64,000 nt of DNA. It comes from Sycobia sp. Sy_11. Taxonomy: Eukaryota; Arthropoda; Insecta; Hymenoptera; Epichrysomallidae. The position numbers and the translations under genes were made by a program. This document shows positions 1 through 14,609 of the stretch, in pieces. The stretch spans positions 957,501 through 1,021,500 of the forward strand of contig JACCIC010000121.1 of the NCBI GenBank assembly GCA_018907035.1, given 5' to 3'. Under the pieces are notes generated by a model. That model ran no database searches, was not told the DNA's origin, and worked only from the letters and a program-made list of their open reading frames with translations. Within the stretch, counting starts at the first letter, position 1. Each line of letters opens with the position of its first letter.

Positions 1-373
1 GCGCCTCGGCAGCTGATTTCTTCAAATTGAACCAATAAAGTGAAACTTCCCGCAAATGACGTCGACTCGGCTCAAATTTCGACATTTTCACGATATCAAA
101 AATTTATGATGCGAAAAAATTTTAACTAATATGTTAGTATGGAATTGTTGACATATGAATAAGCTTTGATTATGATATATGTAGCCATTGAATACTCGCA
201 CAGTATTGGTGGCGCCATCTCTTACAAAAAACGGGAAAGACTTATTCACACTCCTAATAATTTTGCCTTAAGTTGATAGTTTTAGTTATTATTTTTTCTT
301 AAGTCCATTAGATATATTAAATAACTTGGTAAAATAGCCAATAACCAATTTTATAAATATTTGAATCCCATAG
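1..373 (+). other. Intron upstream of the oxidase last exon
   Basis: AT-rich non-coding sequence ending in the AG at 372-373. No second coding exon is visible here on the plus strand, so the window starts inside an intron. Confidence 0.6.
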
Positions 374-561
374 GTTCTTGCGAGCCCGTCGCCCCGATTT
401 TACTATTTGCCGGAGAAGCAACGATACCAGGCCATTACAGCACAGTTCACGGCGCCCGGCTAAGCGGAATTCGGGAAGCGGATCGTATTATTCAGTTGAC
501 AAAGCGCTTCTGCGGTCCGCCGAAAAAACTTCCAGAACCTAATCCAACGTGTCCCCGTTGA
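374..561 (+). CDS. Polyamine/monoamine oxidase-like flavoenzyme, last coding exon (partial)
   Basis: The exon opens after a CCATAG splice acceptor (phase 1) and runs to TGA at 559-561, giving about 62 residues. The reading SCEPVAPILLFAGEAT, then YSTVHGARLSGIREADRI, is the C-terminal signature of FAD amine oxidases of the spermine oxidase/PAOX group. There LFAGEAT contacts FAD and YSTVHGAxLSGxREA closes the active site. Known family role: oxidation of polyamines or their acetyl derivatives, releasing an aldehyde and hydrogen peroxide. Family members usually have THP/THR after GEA; here it is TIPGH, so the substrate cannot be fixed. The tail after the last helix is short and proline-rich. Upstream exons lie left of the window. 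Lysine-specific demethylase is unlikely because no tower or SWIRM context is visible. Confidence 0.8.
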
Positions 562-712
562 ACCTTATGTTAATGTCGTGTCTATGTATTTGTATAGAAA
601 TTTTGTGAGCTCAGTGTAATTTAGAAGTTTTTACCCGTCCCCGTAAACGTTATACATTGTCATCTCTATCGAATGGTCGTACTTTTTATTATTTAAAAAA
701 AAATTTATTTAA

Positions 713-718
713 AATAAA
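713..718 (+). terminator. Poly(A) signal of the oxidase gene
   Basis: AATAAA about 150 bases after the stop codon, in an A/T-rich stretch. It is the first canonical hexamer downstream. Confidence 0.5.
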
Positions 719-2959
719 ATTTATTTTAATACAAACATTTTTATTCAATCCATCGTTTATACCTCAATCTTTTAGTCTTTTAAGTAGCGTAACAAAGGTT
801 ATTTTATTAATATTAATAATCAAAAATTAAACGTTTTCATTTAACAGCTTTATTACAACGTATAGACACTTATATATGCTACTGTCAAATTTAATCAATT
901 CACATTCAGTTACAATATTTTCAATGAATATCATTCTTCATTATCAGTTCAGATTTTACTTATCAATCTCATTGGTCGGTCATTTTATACATTAAAATAT
1001 TATGAGCGTTTAACAAGAATTGAGTGTGTGTATGTGTGTATAGCAAATGTATTAATTAAAATATTAACACGACTTAATATAATTTGCATGATTCTTGTAT
1101 AGAAATTTTTATTATTTAAATTCTTTATTCTATTTCTCTAAAAATAAATTAGTAAATTTTTTACTGTGAAACAATTTTTTTTCGACTGACTATCAGTAAC
1201 TTAATTATTATCTTATATTAAATTGTTAAGTAATACAAGGTCCATTATTTAAGTTTTCCGTGTATGACAAAGATTGATGTCCGTTGGCATACAAGCTAGA
1301 TAATAATAATTAAATCATCTATTTTTAAAAATAAAGGCATCTATTGAATTCACTGAAAAAATAAAAATGAATTGCAAATTCACTGATACAATCTACATAA
1401 TTATTCACTGATTCGCAGTGGATGAGTTTGAATTATATATATATACCGATCACGATAATGTATACGTTCACTGATTTACTTTTAAAGAATATGTATAATT
1501 TTTACATTGATATTTTGTATGTCCTAATTGTGCAATTTTATAGTTCTTTATTTTTCGTTCATGAAAATTTTGGCATTCAAAAGGAAAAAAAGCTTCGCTG
1601 CTTTATCAAATGCCATTGAACAACATACTTTATAAAATAATCTTTAAAACAGCACTGCATAGTCTCATAACTAAAATCAATATACATTTTATTTAAATAA
1701 ATGCTGTTGCCATTAAATAAATTGCAAATATAAAAATGCGGAAAATCCTCTTTCCTGGCATATGTAAACATATATAAAAAGAACAAGGACATTGTTGTAA
1801 CAGGTACGATTTTTTTTGCATATTTTCGGTTGGTCCCATTATTAACACTTTCGAGTACATACATTTGAACTCAGCTCTATACTCCTATGTCTATTATTGT
1901 CCCAGCTGCAGTACTTTTGTAAGCCTCGAGAAAATATAATTTCTCACACGGCCCGTACAGATTAATTAGAGGGGAGAAAATATTTTTTGCAATTAATATA
2001 TACGGAGTTCAATATGACGAGCAACTGAGACTTGCGCAGTCGCTTTACAATATTAAGCATGGGACTCCATTGCATATTACACGTAAATTTTTACACTAAG
2101 TTCCTTTTAATATTTTACAAAATTAATACATTCGAGAAAACTCTCTTGTTTAAGCAATTAATTAAAATAAATTTCTCTTTCGATGACTTATAACACCGAA
2201 AATTCGATTAATTATTACTATACATTCATTATACAAGAGAATAAGCTACAACATGATTACCATTTTTTGCATAGTTTAACAAGTGTCAGTAATTTTTCTA
2301 TAAATTTCGAATTACATAATAATACTTATTACATTCAATGAGACAGTAGTAAAATATAATGGAATATTTCAAAATAAAAAAAGTTTTACTTTTATAATTT
2401 TCTATTTTATTCTTTTTTTAACGATTCAATCAATGTGATTGAGTAAAGAAAGCATTCTTTTTTAAAATATGATTTTTCGAAAATTTCGGTACAATTAGCA
2501 CTTTTATTCTAAGTAAAAAGCATTAATTTTTTAAGAAAAAAATTGCAAATATTTTTTATGGCTCAATATTGTAAAGTCCATGAAATATATAAAATTGAAT
2601 CTAATTGATAATTTGAATCTAATGGTTTAACTAGATTCATAATTATAAAATCTATAAAAAAATTAATTTTACATAAAAAATTAATTTATTGAAGTTTTAT
2701 AACATAATTTCTTTATCAAGCTTTTCCTATAACTGATCGAAAATGCATTTACGATTCTACTTTAAGATCATATACGATTTTCTTAAACTTTGAAATATTT
2801 CTATTACTTATGAAACATATATTACATTATAAAAAGTATTTATGAAAATATTGATAAAAATGAATAATAAAAATAGAAATAAAGCTTTAACATATTTAAT
2901 AAAAGGAAGATGTACTGAAAGTATTGGTAAAAAAAAAAAATTAAAAACAATAAAAGCAT
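719..2959. other. Intergenic spacer between convergent genes
   Basis: AT-rich DNA between the oxidase 3' end and the Ddc 3' end. Short open frames such as 1422-1619 and 1577-1864 have no recognisable protein content. No RNA gene or mobile element is recognised. Confidence 0.6.
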
Positions 2960-3386
2960 TTTATTATAAATTAAAGAAAATAGTAAATGTTTTGGCACTT
3001 GGTAAACTACATTCGCGCGAAAATTGAGCGAAGAATAATAAAGATTCGTTCAAAGCAGAGTCCCAAAGGAATCTTTTGTGTATTTGTAGCTTCGTTGGAA
3101 CTCGCCTGGCGATGTAGTTAAAAGCAAAAAGATGCAGAGTTTCGCATAACGAAATAGAAGTGGTATGAGAATAAAAGGAGTAGATAAAGTGAAAGAGAAG
3201 AAGAGAAGATGAATAAGCAGAAGAAGATCGAGAAGAAGAAGAAGAAGAAGTCGAAGAAGGAGACACTGTGAGACAAAAATAGTATAACATCGCCGATCAG
3301 ACGACTGCAAACATTTCCTAGGATTGGTTGCAGGTCACGGCTGGCGCTAGACGGGTCCTGCAGCCCCGTGTTACGCGAGCGCGCCA
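2960..3386 (-). other. Ddc: Ddc 3' untranslated region with poly(A) signal
   Basis: AATAAA on the minus strand at 2965-2960 lies about 420 bases after the stop. The interval contains a run of GAA/TTC triplets around 3227-3251 and no conserved coding frame. Overlapping serine- or leucine-rich open frames are products of the TTC run. Confidence 0.5.
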
Positions 3387-3602
3387 TCACTTCTTACTGC
3401 CCGACTGGCCTTCTTCCATCAAGATCTCGTCGGCGCGCTCCTTGATTTCGCGCCAGGAGTACTGTATATCCTTGCTCTCGGAGAAGCGCGAGCAGATTGC
3501 CAGGCGCAGGAAGTAAGTGTCCTTGATCTTGGACGGGACCAAGTGAATATTGCCTGCGCCGTTTATGCACTTCAATAGCTGCTCGTTCAGTTCATTTGAG
3601 CC
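3387..3602 (-). CDS. Ddc: Ddc coding exon 10 (C-terminus)
   Basis: Residues 413-483: [37 protein letters not shown] and [13 protein letters not shown], ending EGQSGSKK then TGA. The acceptor is unusual: the bases just before the AG are A-rich (TTTACAAAAAAG), with no clear polypyrimidine tract. Confidence 0.93.
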   Translation of the reverse strand, partial: GSNELNEQLLKCINGAGNIHLVPSKIKDTYFLRLAICSRFSESKDIQYSWREIKERADEILMEEGQSGSKK

Positions 3603-3704
3603 CTTTTTTGTAAACATTTCAAGGTCAATTATTTAATTATATTTATTTATAGATGTATTATGTACTGTTAAAAATATCCAACTAAATTGCGGAATATATA
3701 TGAT

Positions 3705-3767
<63 letters not shown>

Positions 3768-3814
3768 AACTCAAGCCCTATACAAACATTTCTACAATTT
3801 ACTTGAATACATGT

Positions 3815-3856
<42 letters not shown>

Positions 3857-4219
3857 AGATTATATTAGCCTTCTATAAATAATAAAGCAAAAAATACTTG
3901 AAACTAAATATTGGAGAGTATCGTAAAAGGATGTAAACATATGTGTCCACTGGGTCTTATTACGATCTGCGTCTTTGCTGCCCTGCGCGGCAAATGCTTT
4001 ATGATTTTATTGCTTAGATGCCTGATGTGTTTTTATAAGTTTTATGTTTCTCACAAGGGCTTGCAGAGTTTTCAATTTCGAGTACTGCAGTTTAGTTTTG
4101 CGTTGTCCTTTCGTTTGAACAGACGTCTTTTCTTTCCTCGTTTGAAATAAAGTTCATGTTAAAAGATTATTTCGTGTATCTTTATTTTAACATTCCACCT
4201 ACTATATATAATAAAAATT

Positions 4220-4272
<53 letters not shown>

Positions 4273-7200
4273 GGTGGTTTGATAAGTCCGCGTGACTTCT
4301 CGAAAGGTGGCGCTGTTATCGTAAATATTTTACTACTCTAAGAGACTATCATCTCATACAAGTAGGTATACAAAGTTTCAAGTCAATACGTTGGTTAGAA
4401 AATTTTTGATAGTCTTTAAAATTTAGTGTTCCATTGCTTTTACAAAAGCATGGAAAAAAACAAATTTTGAATGGTTATTAAACATTGCTTTCTGCGTGGA
4501 AAAACAATTAAGGAAACTGAAGAAAAGCTTAAAAAATATTATAAGGACTCTGCTCCATCACATGGAATGATTCACAAGTGGTCTACTGAATTTCGTTGTG
4601 GTAGAATAAATACAAGTGATGCTGAGCGTTCTGGCCGTCCAAAAGAGGTGACTAATCATGGTATGGCCAATAAAATCCATAATATCATACTCGAAGATCG
4701 TCGATTAAAAATACGCGAAATTAGTAACAGTGTAGGAATTTTGACTGAACGCGTATTTCATATTTTGCATGAAATTTTGAATATGAGAAAACTATCTGCA
4801 AGATAGGTGTCGCGTTTGCTCACAGTCGACAATAAACGGTCACGCATTGTTCCATCTAAACAATGTTTGGACATGTTTCAGCGTAATCCAACCAAATTTT
4901 TGTACCGTTATGTTACTGTTGATGAAACATGGATTCATCACTATACGCCAGAAACGAAACGGCAGTCAAAAATGTAGACTGAACATGGAAAACCTGCTCC
5001 AAAAAAAGCAAAAACTGTTCCAAGAGCCGGTAAGGTCGTGGTCACAGTTTTTTGGGTCTCACGGGACGTAATACTAATCGATTACTGACAGAAGGGAAAT
5101 AAAATTACAGGACAGTATTATGCTTCATTATTGGATAGATTTGAAGCCATACTGAAGAAAAAGCGACAATGTACCAGTTCACACGAGTGCTATAGCAACA
5201 GTCAAATTAGCAGAATTACGTTACGAATTACTTCCTCACCCACCTTATTCTCCAGATTTAGCACCGTCCGATTATTTTCTATTTCCAAACTTGAAAACTT
5301 GGCTTGGTGGTAAAAGATCATTATCGAATGAAGAGATTATGACTGCCATAAATGATTATTTTGAGGATTTCGATAAAAGTTACTTTTTGGAAGACTTAAA
5401 AATGATTGAATACCGCTGGAATAAATGTATCGAGTTGGGAGGGGACTATATTGAAAAATAAAAAAAAATTGTTTAAATAAATTGTTTTTTCATTTAAAAG
5501 TCACGAACTTATCAAACCACCCTCGTATATATACGCACATAAAAATTGAGGTATAATTGCGAAAAAAAGAAAAACACGATTAGCACGTATTCTAAAATGA
5601 ACTATGTACTATAGCAAAAAAATTGAGAAAAGATAATATTTTGTTTTTCATAACACCTAATTATTTCTCATAATTCTAAATACCTAGAAAACAATTGAAC
5701 TTAGCGGGATGTCGGAGTCGAATCTGACAGTCATAAGGTCGGATAATAAGTAAATTTTTATGCTAGTATTTTAGAATATCACAGTTTGTTGCTGTCTACA
5801 CATGTCGTCGATACCCATCGCATAGAGCCGAATTTCACATTTATTTATTGTGACGTTAGCCTCACTAAGCAACCGTTTTTCACTATTGAATTATATAAAT
5901 TGTTATATTGTGAAAAATAATTGTCACAACTTTGTCATGTTTCGCGGCCTTATGACGGTTAAAGCTTACTCTGGCATCCTCTTAAGCTTCTAGGTACGAT
6001 TATTAGATCAATTGTGCCAAAAGAAGAAGAGCATTATTTTCAGATCATGGGCATTACACGTAACAGACTCATTACTATAGGACATCTTTTGCGCTAAATT
6101 TTTTTAACGTTATAACAAATACATTTGGTAAAATTTACGTGAAAGATAGGAATTGACCGTATTAACATGGGAGATGATCTCTTGCTAATATATCTTCCGA
6201 TAAATACAGTTTTCTGTCTATATAATTAGAAAGACAAGATCACTCATAAATTAGTAATTTTTTTAAATCACAGAGTAACTGAATTATCAGTTCCTACGCA
6301 TTATAGAAAGTTATTCAATTTTCAAGTAGTTTTTAACAGAGCAGGTTGTACTAACTAGGGGAGGCTCATCTCACCGAATAAGCAATTTTATGCAGCAGGT
6401 AAAAAATTTATTTAATATAATAAGAAACTAAATATCTCATGAATTTTTTTAATTAAATAGACCTTCCTTCTTATTTTTAAATAAATACTTGTCGCTACTA
6501 TAAATAAAAATATCTTCTCGCTACTTCAAATACATTTTTCCTAGCTTAGTAGCATATTATTCACGATGTTTTCAAACAAATAATCCTCTATAAAAATATA
6601 ATTATTTCGAATCAAATTATGTTTTTGTAATCATCTTCAGAAATTTAAATAATTAGCAAAAAAGAGATTTAGATAATTCTAAATACATACATCAATATTC
6701 AATAAATTAAACTGCATTAATGCTTGAATGCAAAAAATAAATAAGTATGAATAATGAATAACTTACTGTATCTTAAATTGTTATAGTTAATATATCAATG
6801 ATTTCGAAAATTTCAGGTTTCAAAATTTTACAATTTATTGATAAAAAAATGAAACAATAATAAAGCTAATAGTAAAATATTAAATATTCTAATAAATTTA
6901 TAGTGTTAATAGATTTAAGTATTCGTATTCATTTATACAACATCAAAACATGTTTTTCAATCAATTTGTTTACTTTGTTAAAAATTGCTTTTTGACGATT
7001 TATAGATATATAAATGATGATGTCAATTATCATAAAACATTATGTGAATATAATTACAATTTTAATGATCTGCAGAATTCGATTATAATTCTGAAATTAT
7101 TTTAACAAGCTTTAAGAATTTTTTAAAATATATTTATTTCTAGATTGAAACAATGCATAATAATAAGACATATGGCGTATGTCTAATGTATAGAAGCTCA

Positions 7201-10200
7201 GAATGTAATATTTAGTGTATAATATAAAATGCGATCCGTCGATAATATTGAAATATATCACAGACTAGCAGGTTGGTTTAAGAATATATTTAATTTTATA
7301 TAAATGAATATGAATGCGTAAGTGTATTAATACTATGAATTTATTAACATATTTAAATTTTGATTATTAGTTGTCATTATATTGTTTCTTAAATTTTTTT
7401 TATCATTGAATTGTGAAATTCTAAAAAATTAAATATTTGTAGTGATTAATGCATTGAATATAATAATTAAAGCTCTAGTGAGGTATATAGTATTCATATT
7501 TATTACTTTTTTGTATTCAAATATAATCTTATGTATTTTAATTTATTGAAAGATTGAAGTAAGATGTTGGAATCATTTGAATATTTTTTCGTTAATTATT
7601 TAAATTTCTTTAAAAATTACAAAAATATTAATGTGAATGAAAATAGCTCGAATTCCAGATTAAATTATATGTTTTGGAACCTGATGCATATTATACACTT
7701 AAACTATGCAACATATATTTTAAGTACTGAGAAGACACACCATTTTCCAACACATGAATAACTATAATAGATAATGATCAAATAGAAATATGTTATTTTG
7801 ATACAAAATTTATTTAAAAATAAAGCGAAGAAAGGTCCATTTGAATAAACACATGGTTAAGTAATTAGTTTTTCATTATATTAAATGCATTTTTCATTTC
7901 CTGGAAAAATGGATTGTTCAGTGAAGCAAAACCTTTACCTTCAGTCTGAAGCAAACGAGACCAAGGATAACTTCCTCGACGACTTCGAATCGCGGATCTA
8001 ACGAGAGTGTTGATTCGAACTCGTGTGCCAAGGCTACGTGATTCCTTATGAACTTCTGAAGATTTTCCACCCCGTACAACCGTAGGACGAACCAGAGCTT
8101 CAAAGATCTGAATCTTCTGCCCAGCGGAATTTGCCAATGCTGCGGAACATTAAATATATATAATATATGACTAATATCTCGCAATATTTATTATGCCGTG
8201 AATTGTGTAAAAATTTGCTTTCACGGTAGCTTTCGTGTCGAGTAAATCGATTATAATGTAATGAGAACAGAAATACGTACTCTGTAGTCTGGCGCCGAAC
8301 CCTGCATGTCGTACTTAAGGTATAGAGGATCAACGTTAAAAGCATTAATAACATAGGTGGCGTCTTTAAGCCACAGGGGTGAGCAATCGAAATTAACCAA
8401 CATCCACTTGTGCGGATTAAAATTGAAGGAATCCGCTCTCTCTATACCTTTCATCAGATAACGAAATTCCGGACATATAAAGGCCGAGCCTAAAAGTAAA
8501 AATTAATTATATATATAGTACAAAAATCACATACTAAAATACAGTTGGCTAATTATAATAATTCGTGAAATAGTATTGTATATTCTGTTATTTAAAAAAT
8601 TTAGATATGCCTGAGTATGGTATACTGTATTTTTACCAATACTCAAATTAATCGAAAATCTTGAAACTTACGGTCTTCCGGTTACTTAGAAACATTTTTT
8701 ATCAAAAATTACTTGTTTACGATTAATAAGGAAACAAACTTAAATTATGGAAATGTTGCAATAGTTATATTTAGTTATGAAATATGAATTAATTTATTAA
8801 TTTTTAGTTCATATGATGTTAAAACTAACAGTAAGATACATTTAATAATTATTGTTAGACCTGTAGAATGATTTCTCGTGGGTCGAAGCTGTCTTTTCTA
8901 CATTATAGTAATTTTTCTCAGACAATGTTCCTCCGCGCAGATACTTTGTTAAAACAATATTCTCAACATCGAGCACAAATGACATAATCAGTTTTTATGC
9001 AATACTAACCAGCGTATGCGGCATCTATATGCAGCCAAACTTCCTCGCCGTTACAAATCGGTCCCAATTCATCGACGCGGTCGAAAGTACAAGAGCTGGT
9101 GGTGCCAAGCGTAGCAACGACCTGCCAAATTGATCAGTGTAAGTGGGGCGGTGCCATTTTTAAAAAATAAGACTATATATAGATTTATTTTTGAAATTGC
9201 TTAAAAATTAATCTTACGTAAAATGGTATAAGCCCCTTCTCTTTATCAACTCTAATGGCGTCGGCCAGCGTTTCACCACGGAGCTGGTGCTTCGAATCAG
9301 TCTCGAGGAATCTCAATTTAATGCCACCCAATAAGCCAGCCCGTTCAACTGAACTGTGAGCTTGGGCTGAAATAAAAAGTTTCTTATAACTGCGTGAAAT
9401 TCTTTGCTTTTTACCAGAATTGTACGCAAATTAAAAATGCATAAAAGCTGTATAGTTTTATGTGAATAAAATGAAGGTATGTGATTATGATTAGTATGCA
9501 TATTTTTATATGGATTATATCAATTCTTAATGCATCGTTTCAAGGCTAATTAGTATAATACTTAATGGATGGAAACATTCCACTGCAATTTTAGTTCCTT
9601 TTCTTTGTGATTTATGAATTATTTGAATAAAGAACAAGAAAGACGTTTTATGGATTTTAAAAAAAATTGCAGATAGAGAACCTTTCTCGTTGCGCCAATT
9701 TAAATAAGTGATTCAATTAGCTAAATATTGTGCATATTAATATTCATAATAACAAATATGCTATACATATTTTCTAAATTCTTATTGATTAAAGATTAAA
9801 GTAATTTCCAAATTAAAGTATTTTTATTAACTAATATATACAAATTAATTTAAGAAAAACTATTTATTACTTATATATGTTTGATTCAAACCTTTATATA
9901 ATTTAAATTCACTAATGCAGAAATAATTCGTAAGGTTAAATAATTTAATAGATATTTAAGTAGATTAGGATTTCAAAATGCTACTCTCATAAGTTGCCAC
10001 ATAGTAGATTTGCCGCTGCACTTACTTAAGAGAATTGGAAAAAGAGAAAAAAAAGAAAAATCAAGGTCCCCCCGGATGATGAAGTAATTGCCATTACGCG
10101 GAAGGAGAATTAAGAAATTCATTTGGAAAATAAAGACACGCATCCACAATCCATCAAGTATTATATCGGGAAATTGAAGAATACCACACACTCACTACAG

Positions 10201-10622
10201 ATTTGTTGAAAATCAGTAAGCGTACGCAAAATCCAAAGGGTAGGGGGAGGGCGAGACAGACCCCCAATATAACTTTTCCGATTCATTGTGCGAGCGCACT
10301 GGCCGTTGAGTGGAAGTATAGCGAGAGCGAGAAAGAGCGCGAGAAAGAGGACGGGGAGGGGGGGTAGAAGTTGATCTCGGGTAAGTCGAGTGGTTATTAC
10401 GCGTTGCCATGACGATAAAGTGCTGCTTGATGAAGTGCTTCAACGTCACGTTGCTGCAACGGCCCGACTGCCCGTCTCCATTCCTGCCTGCGTCTGCCCC
10501 CCCCTTCCTCTGATTTTCCTCCTTTTACCTTTTATAAGCCAGCGACTATATACCCCAGTCGAACTGTTACCTTCTCTCCTTTACTCTTTCTCCCCCTCCC
10601 TGCCTTCTCCCTGCCCACTCAC

Positions 10623-10678
<56 letters not shown>

Positions 10679-13600
10679 TCTTTCTTCCTCTCTTCCTTTT
10701 TCTCCCTCTCTTTCTTTATTTCTTACTGGGCGAAACAAGTTTAATGGTCGCTTAAAAATTTTTATCTCGTTTATGTGTCTGATTTCACGCTTTGAGTTTG
10801 AGGCTTTATTGTTAAAATGTGCATAAGCTCTGTTATAAACACTTTCAAGTGAGACTATTTGTAACTTCATGATTTGTGTGCACCTTGCTTCAGGAATGAA
10901 AAGAAACTGTTATTTAAGAAACTCTTAACATTTTTTAGAATTATAAGATTAAATTGTAGAAAATTATAAAGGTCACTAACTTTTATAAAGGTTATAAAGG
11001 TCACTAACTTATCTCTACAATTCAAAAGTATAAAATTATTCAGTCGCATTTGTACAGAATTAAATTTGACTCTAGACTCATATAATAATTACAAATCATC
11101 CCAGCTGTGCCTTATAATAAAGTATTTCATATAAAAGAAATTTGTGTAAATTACAAATTAATCTAATTTTAGATATGTATACTAGTACACAAATTTTATA
11201 AGTAAATTTTATGGAATCTAAATTTGATATTACAGATCCATAGATCTATCATTTCAGCGTTATTATCATTGTAGTAGGCAATTAATAATAATAATAAACA
11301 ACTTTTTCACCAAAAATGGAGTATAAAAAATAAAAAGCAATATTAAAAAATTTTACTGAAAAATTGAATTGTATTAAAAAGTATAACAAAAATAAATAAG
11401 GTATATTGTTCCAAAATATTGCAATTTAAAACTAAATATTGCATCGAATCGATTGTAGTCTTTATTAACTAATATTTGAATTTTTCTGAATATTATTGAG
11501 TAAACGATCGTACGCCTTTGAATTCGAGAAGATTTGTGTGAATTTAGATATTATTTTAAGTATTTTTTACATTTATGTATTATTTATATTTTTTATTTTA
11601 TACTTTTTACAGAGCCATTTTTTTATTTGTTTATTTTAGTATAATTAATTTCAATTATTTTTTAAAATCATGGATTTTATTTCACACTATTTAGGTGTAT
11701 TTAGAATGAACTAGTAAAAACAGTGTCAGTTGTTCGGTTCTTAGATGTATCTGTAAATCATACAGTCTTTTTTATAATATATTTTATAATTTATAAGGTT
11801 AATTGAATAATTAAAACATTATTGCAATAATTGCATTTAATTTATACTATTTTTAGATATATTGATTTCTAACATTTGTTCCAAATCGCAAGAATTTTTC
11901 AAAATCTGTAGAAAGTCCGTTACTGCATTTCGTGGAACTTACCGGATGCATATGCGACCAGTTTCCCGACAATTTCATTGTCTGTCCATTCCGGATGATG
12001 TTCCTTTGTTTGTTGAATTTTCTTAACTTTTGCACCTAAGAGAGCCACAAAAGTTGCTTCACTTGCAGTTCCCTATTAAAACCGATAATTAATAATACTT
12101 GTATAGAAGCTCTTAATCTCAATAATTAAAATGGCTTCGAATTTTTCTCTCCTCATAATGAAAAGAGGCATTTGGTGCAAATATCTGGATAATATAGAAG
12201 GCAACTGTTTCTTTTTTTTTAATAATTATTCTTTACTTTTTTTTAATAATGAATTCATAATGATTTCGCTAGAGTCTTTCTCACCTGAATAACGCCCCCT
12301 CCCTTTCCCCCACTACAGCCCAAAAACTCCTTCGGTAAGTCAAGCATCTTTCCCAGCCAATCGAGCATTATCACTTCGAGTTCCGTGCAGGCTGGGCTTG
12401 CGATCTGTACAAGTCACACGTCAATCAAATTGTTATTATCAACTTAAGGCGGTGCACTCGAAATATAGGAATCTTCCCTCTAATTTTCGGAGCATGCTTA
12501 CCCAGGAAAATCCTATGCAAGCGATACCGCTGCTCAACATGTCAGCAACTATAGATGGATAAGACTGGGCGGTGGGGAAGTACGCATGGAATTTCGGACT
12601 ATGCCAGTGCGTTACCTGAAAGCAAAAACATTAATAATGCAATAGCTTGTTTGTGAAAAATTCGCTGGGAGCAACTCGCGGAATTCCTCAATTCTATCAG
12701 TAAAACATTCGTATTTCTTTTTTTAACAACAAATTATTTTTATTTTATTTTCATATGCGCATTTGGTTGAAGTGGAGATTTGATTAAGTTTTATTTATCT
12801 TGTTTAAAAATTGTGTTTACTTGCGAAACATTATGCAAGCGACCATAGCTCATTAATATTGATAACGTTTTTAATGCTTATAAATATTAATGTTTCTATA
12901 TTACTATCTTGTACATCGTATTAGTTTTGTTTAAATAGACTAGAAATTTTCTTATCAAGTTGAGCCGCATTAACAAGATTACCTACAGGATATGTTTACA
13001 TCTACCTACAATAAATTTCTACAAATAGCCGGGAAAAACGATTTTTTACTCTTATTAAATAAGCATATATCCATATAATATCTGAATGCTCATAATGAAT
13101 TACTAGAAATTTATTATTTAATGAAAGGAAAATAAATATAAACTATTTGTAATTTGATATAATAAAAAATTATAGAAAGATATCTGAATTGAGAAATATA
13201 ATATAAAAATAACTTCTTTGAGAAGATTTTGAAATATGTTTATTTAATAAAAAATTTAATCTTTTTCAAATGAATATATCAATATAGCTATAATATATTC
13301 TTAATAAAAAAATGCTTACTCCAGGCATAATAACTCTTTCGAGATCGTTCATAATGTTTTGCCAATCTTCGGGATGTTGCGGTGCCTCCTCCGGAAGTAA
13401 GGGTTTCATGTATCCAGGCTGTACACTTGGCAAGACTGGCCTAGATAGCAACAAAAAAATTGTCTATTCAAATATGTAAATTCTTTTATATGTCTTTAAA
13501 TAAATTAAATTTGTTAATAAAAAGTTTTTTTGTTAATTCATAATAGATTTGCATTAAACATTTTTTAAAATGATTTTTTAATTTCTTTTTTTTTGTTTCA

Positions 13601-14554
13601 ACTGTTTTAATTCCATATTCTTTTCATAGTGATTATACGAAAATATGAGATAATTTCTATTCGTGTATCAAATCCACAAGTGAAATAAGTAGTTTTCAAT
13701 ATATTAGATTTTCGTTCTACGTTATAGTGTTGTACGTCTAAGAATAGGTCACTCGACGTCTGAATGATGAACCTAACTGGAAATCTAAGGCAAAATGAAA
13801 ATTAATTTAATTTTTCTTCTTTTTTATATTTTAAAATATCTATAAAGGATAGTACAAACAAACAATGGAAGTGTCGTAGTTATTATTATTATTATTATTA
13901 ATTAATAATCATATCTCCGGATAGTAGATCCAGTAAAGTTCAAAGTTCCTAATTTATATAAGTAATATTAAATTATCTAAAATCAGTACAATTATACATA
14001 TTTTATAGCATTAAAATGGATTCTTTAAATTTCTCAATCATTTTTATTCTTAGCATAAATAACAGAAATTTTCAAAACACACAAAATGATACATGAGTTG
14101 TTAAATAAAATTTATAAAAAAGTAATTTATTATATAAGCGATAGATTTTATCCTAATAAAATGCAATAATACGACAAACTTTTATATAACATAGAATTGA
14201 ATGCTTCGGGTAGAAAATAATTTTTTCTAATATATTATGCGGGAACAAAATATTGTCCAATCTTACGTACACAATACAAGCTATCAGTTATTATCACAAC
14301 TAGGATCAAAGTGAATTTAGAAAATATATACATTGAGCTATAGAATAAAGTATAGTGATGCAGATGCCCTATATAGATTAATCTTATTTCAAAATCAAAT
14401 ATAAGCAAAACGCTGCTTTTCGCTTCATTGTTAGGTGTTTAATGCAACAGGCGAGAATATCGAAATCAGGGGCCATTGACCAACATATCGAACTTATGAA
14501 ACAATTATAAGTGTATACAAAACGCTCGTCGACCGCGTGAAACCGATTTACACG

Positions 14555-14609
<55 letters not shown>

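Noticed and set aside
2964..3390. Ser-rich and Leu-rich open frames on the minus strand
   Set aside because: They arise from a GAA/TTC run in the Ddc 3' untranslated region.
7865..8354. Three further minus-strand frames overlapping Ddc exons 8 and 9
   Set aside because: They are out of frame with, or run past the splice borders of, the exons [10 protein letters not shown]... and NFNPHKW..., which match the family.
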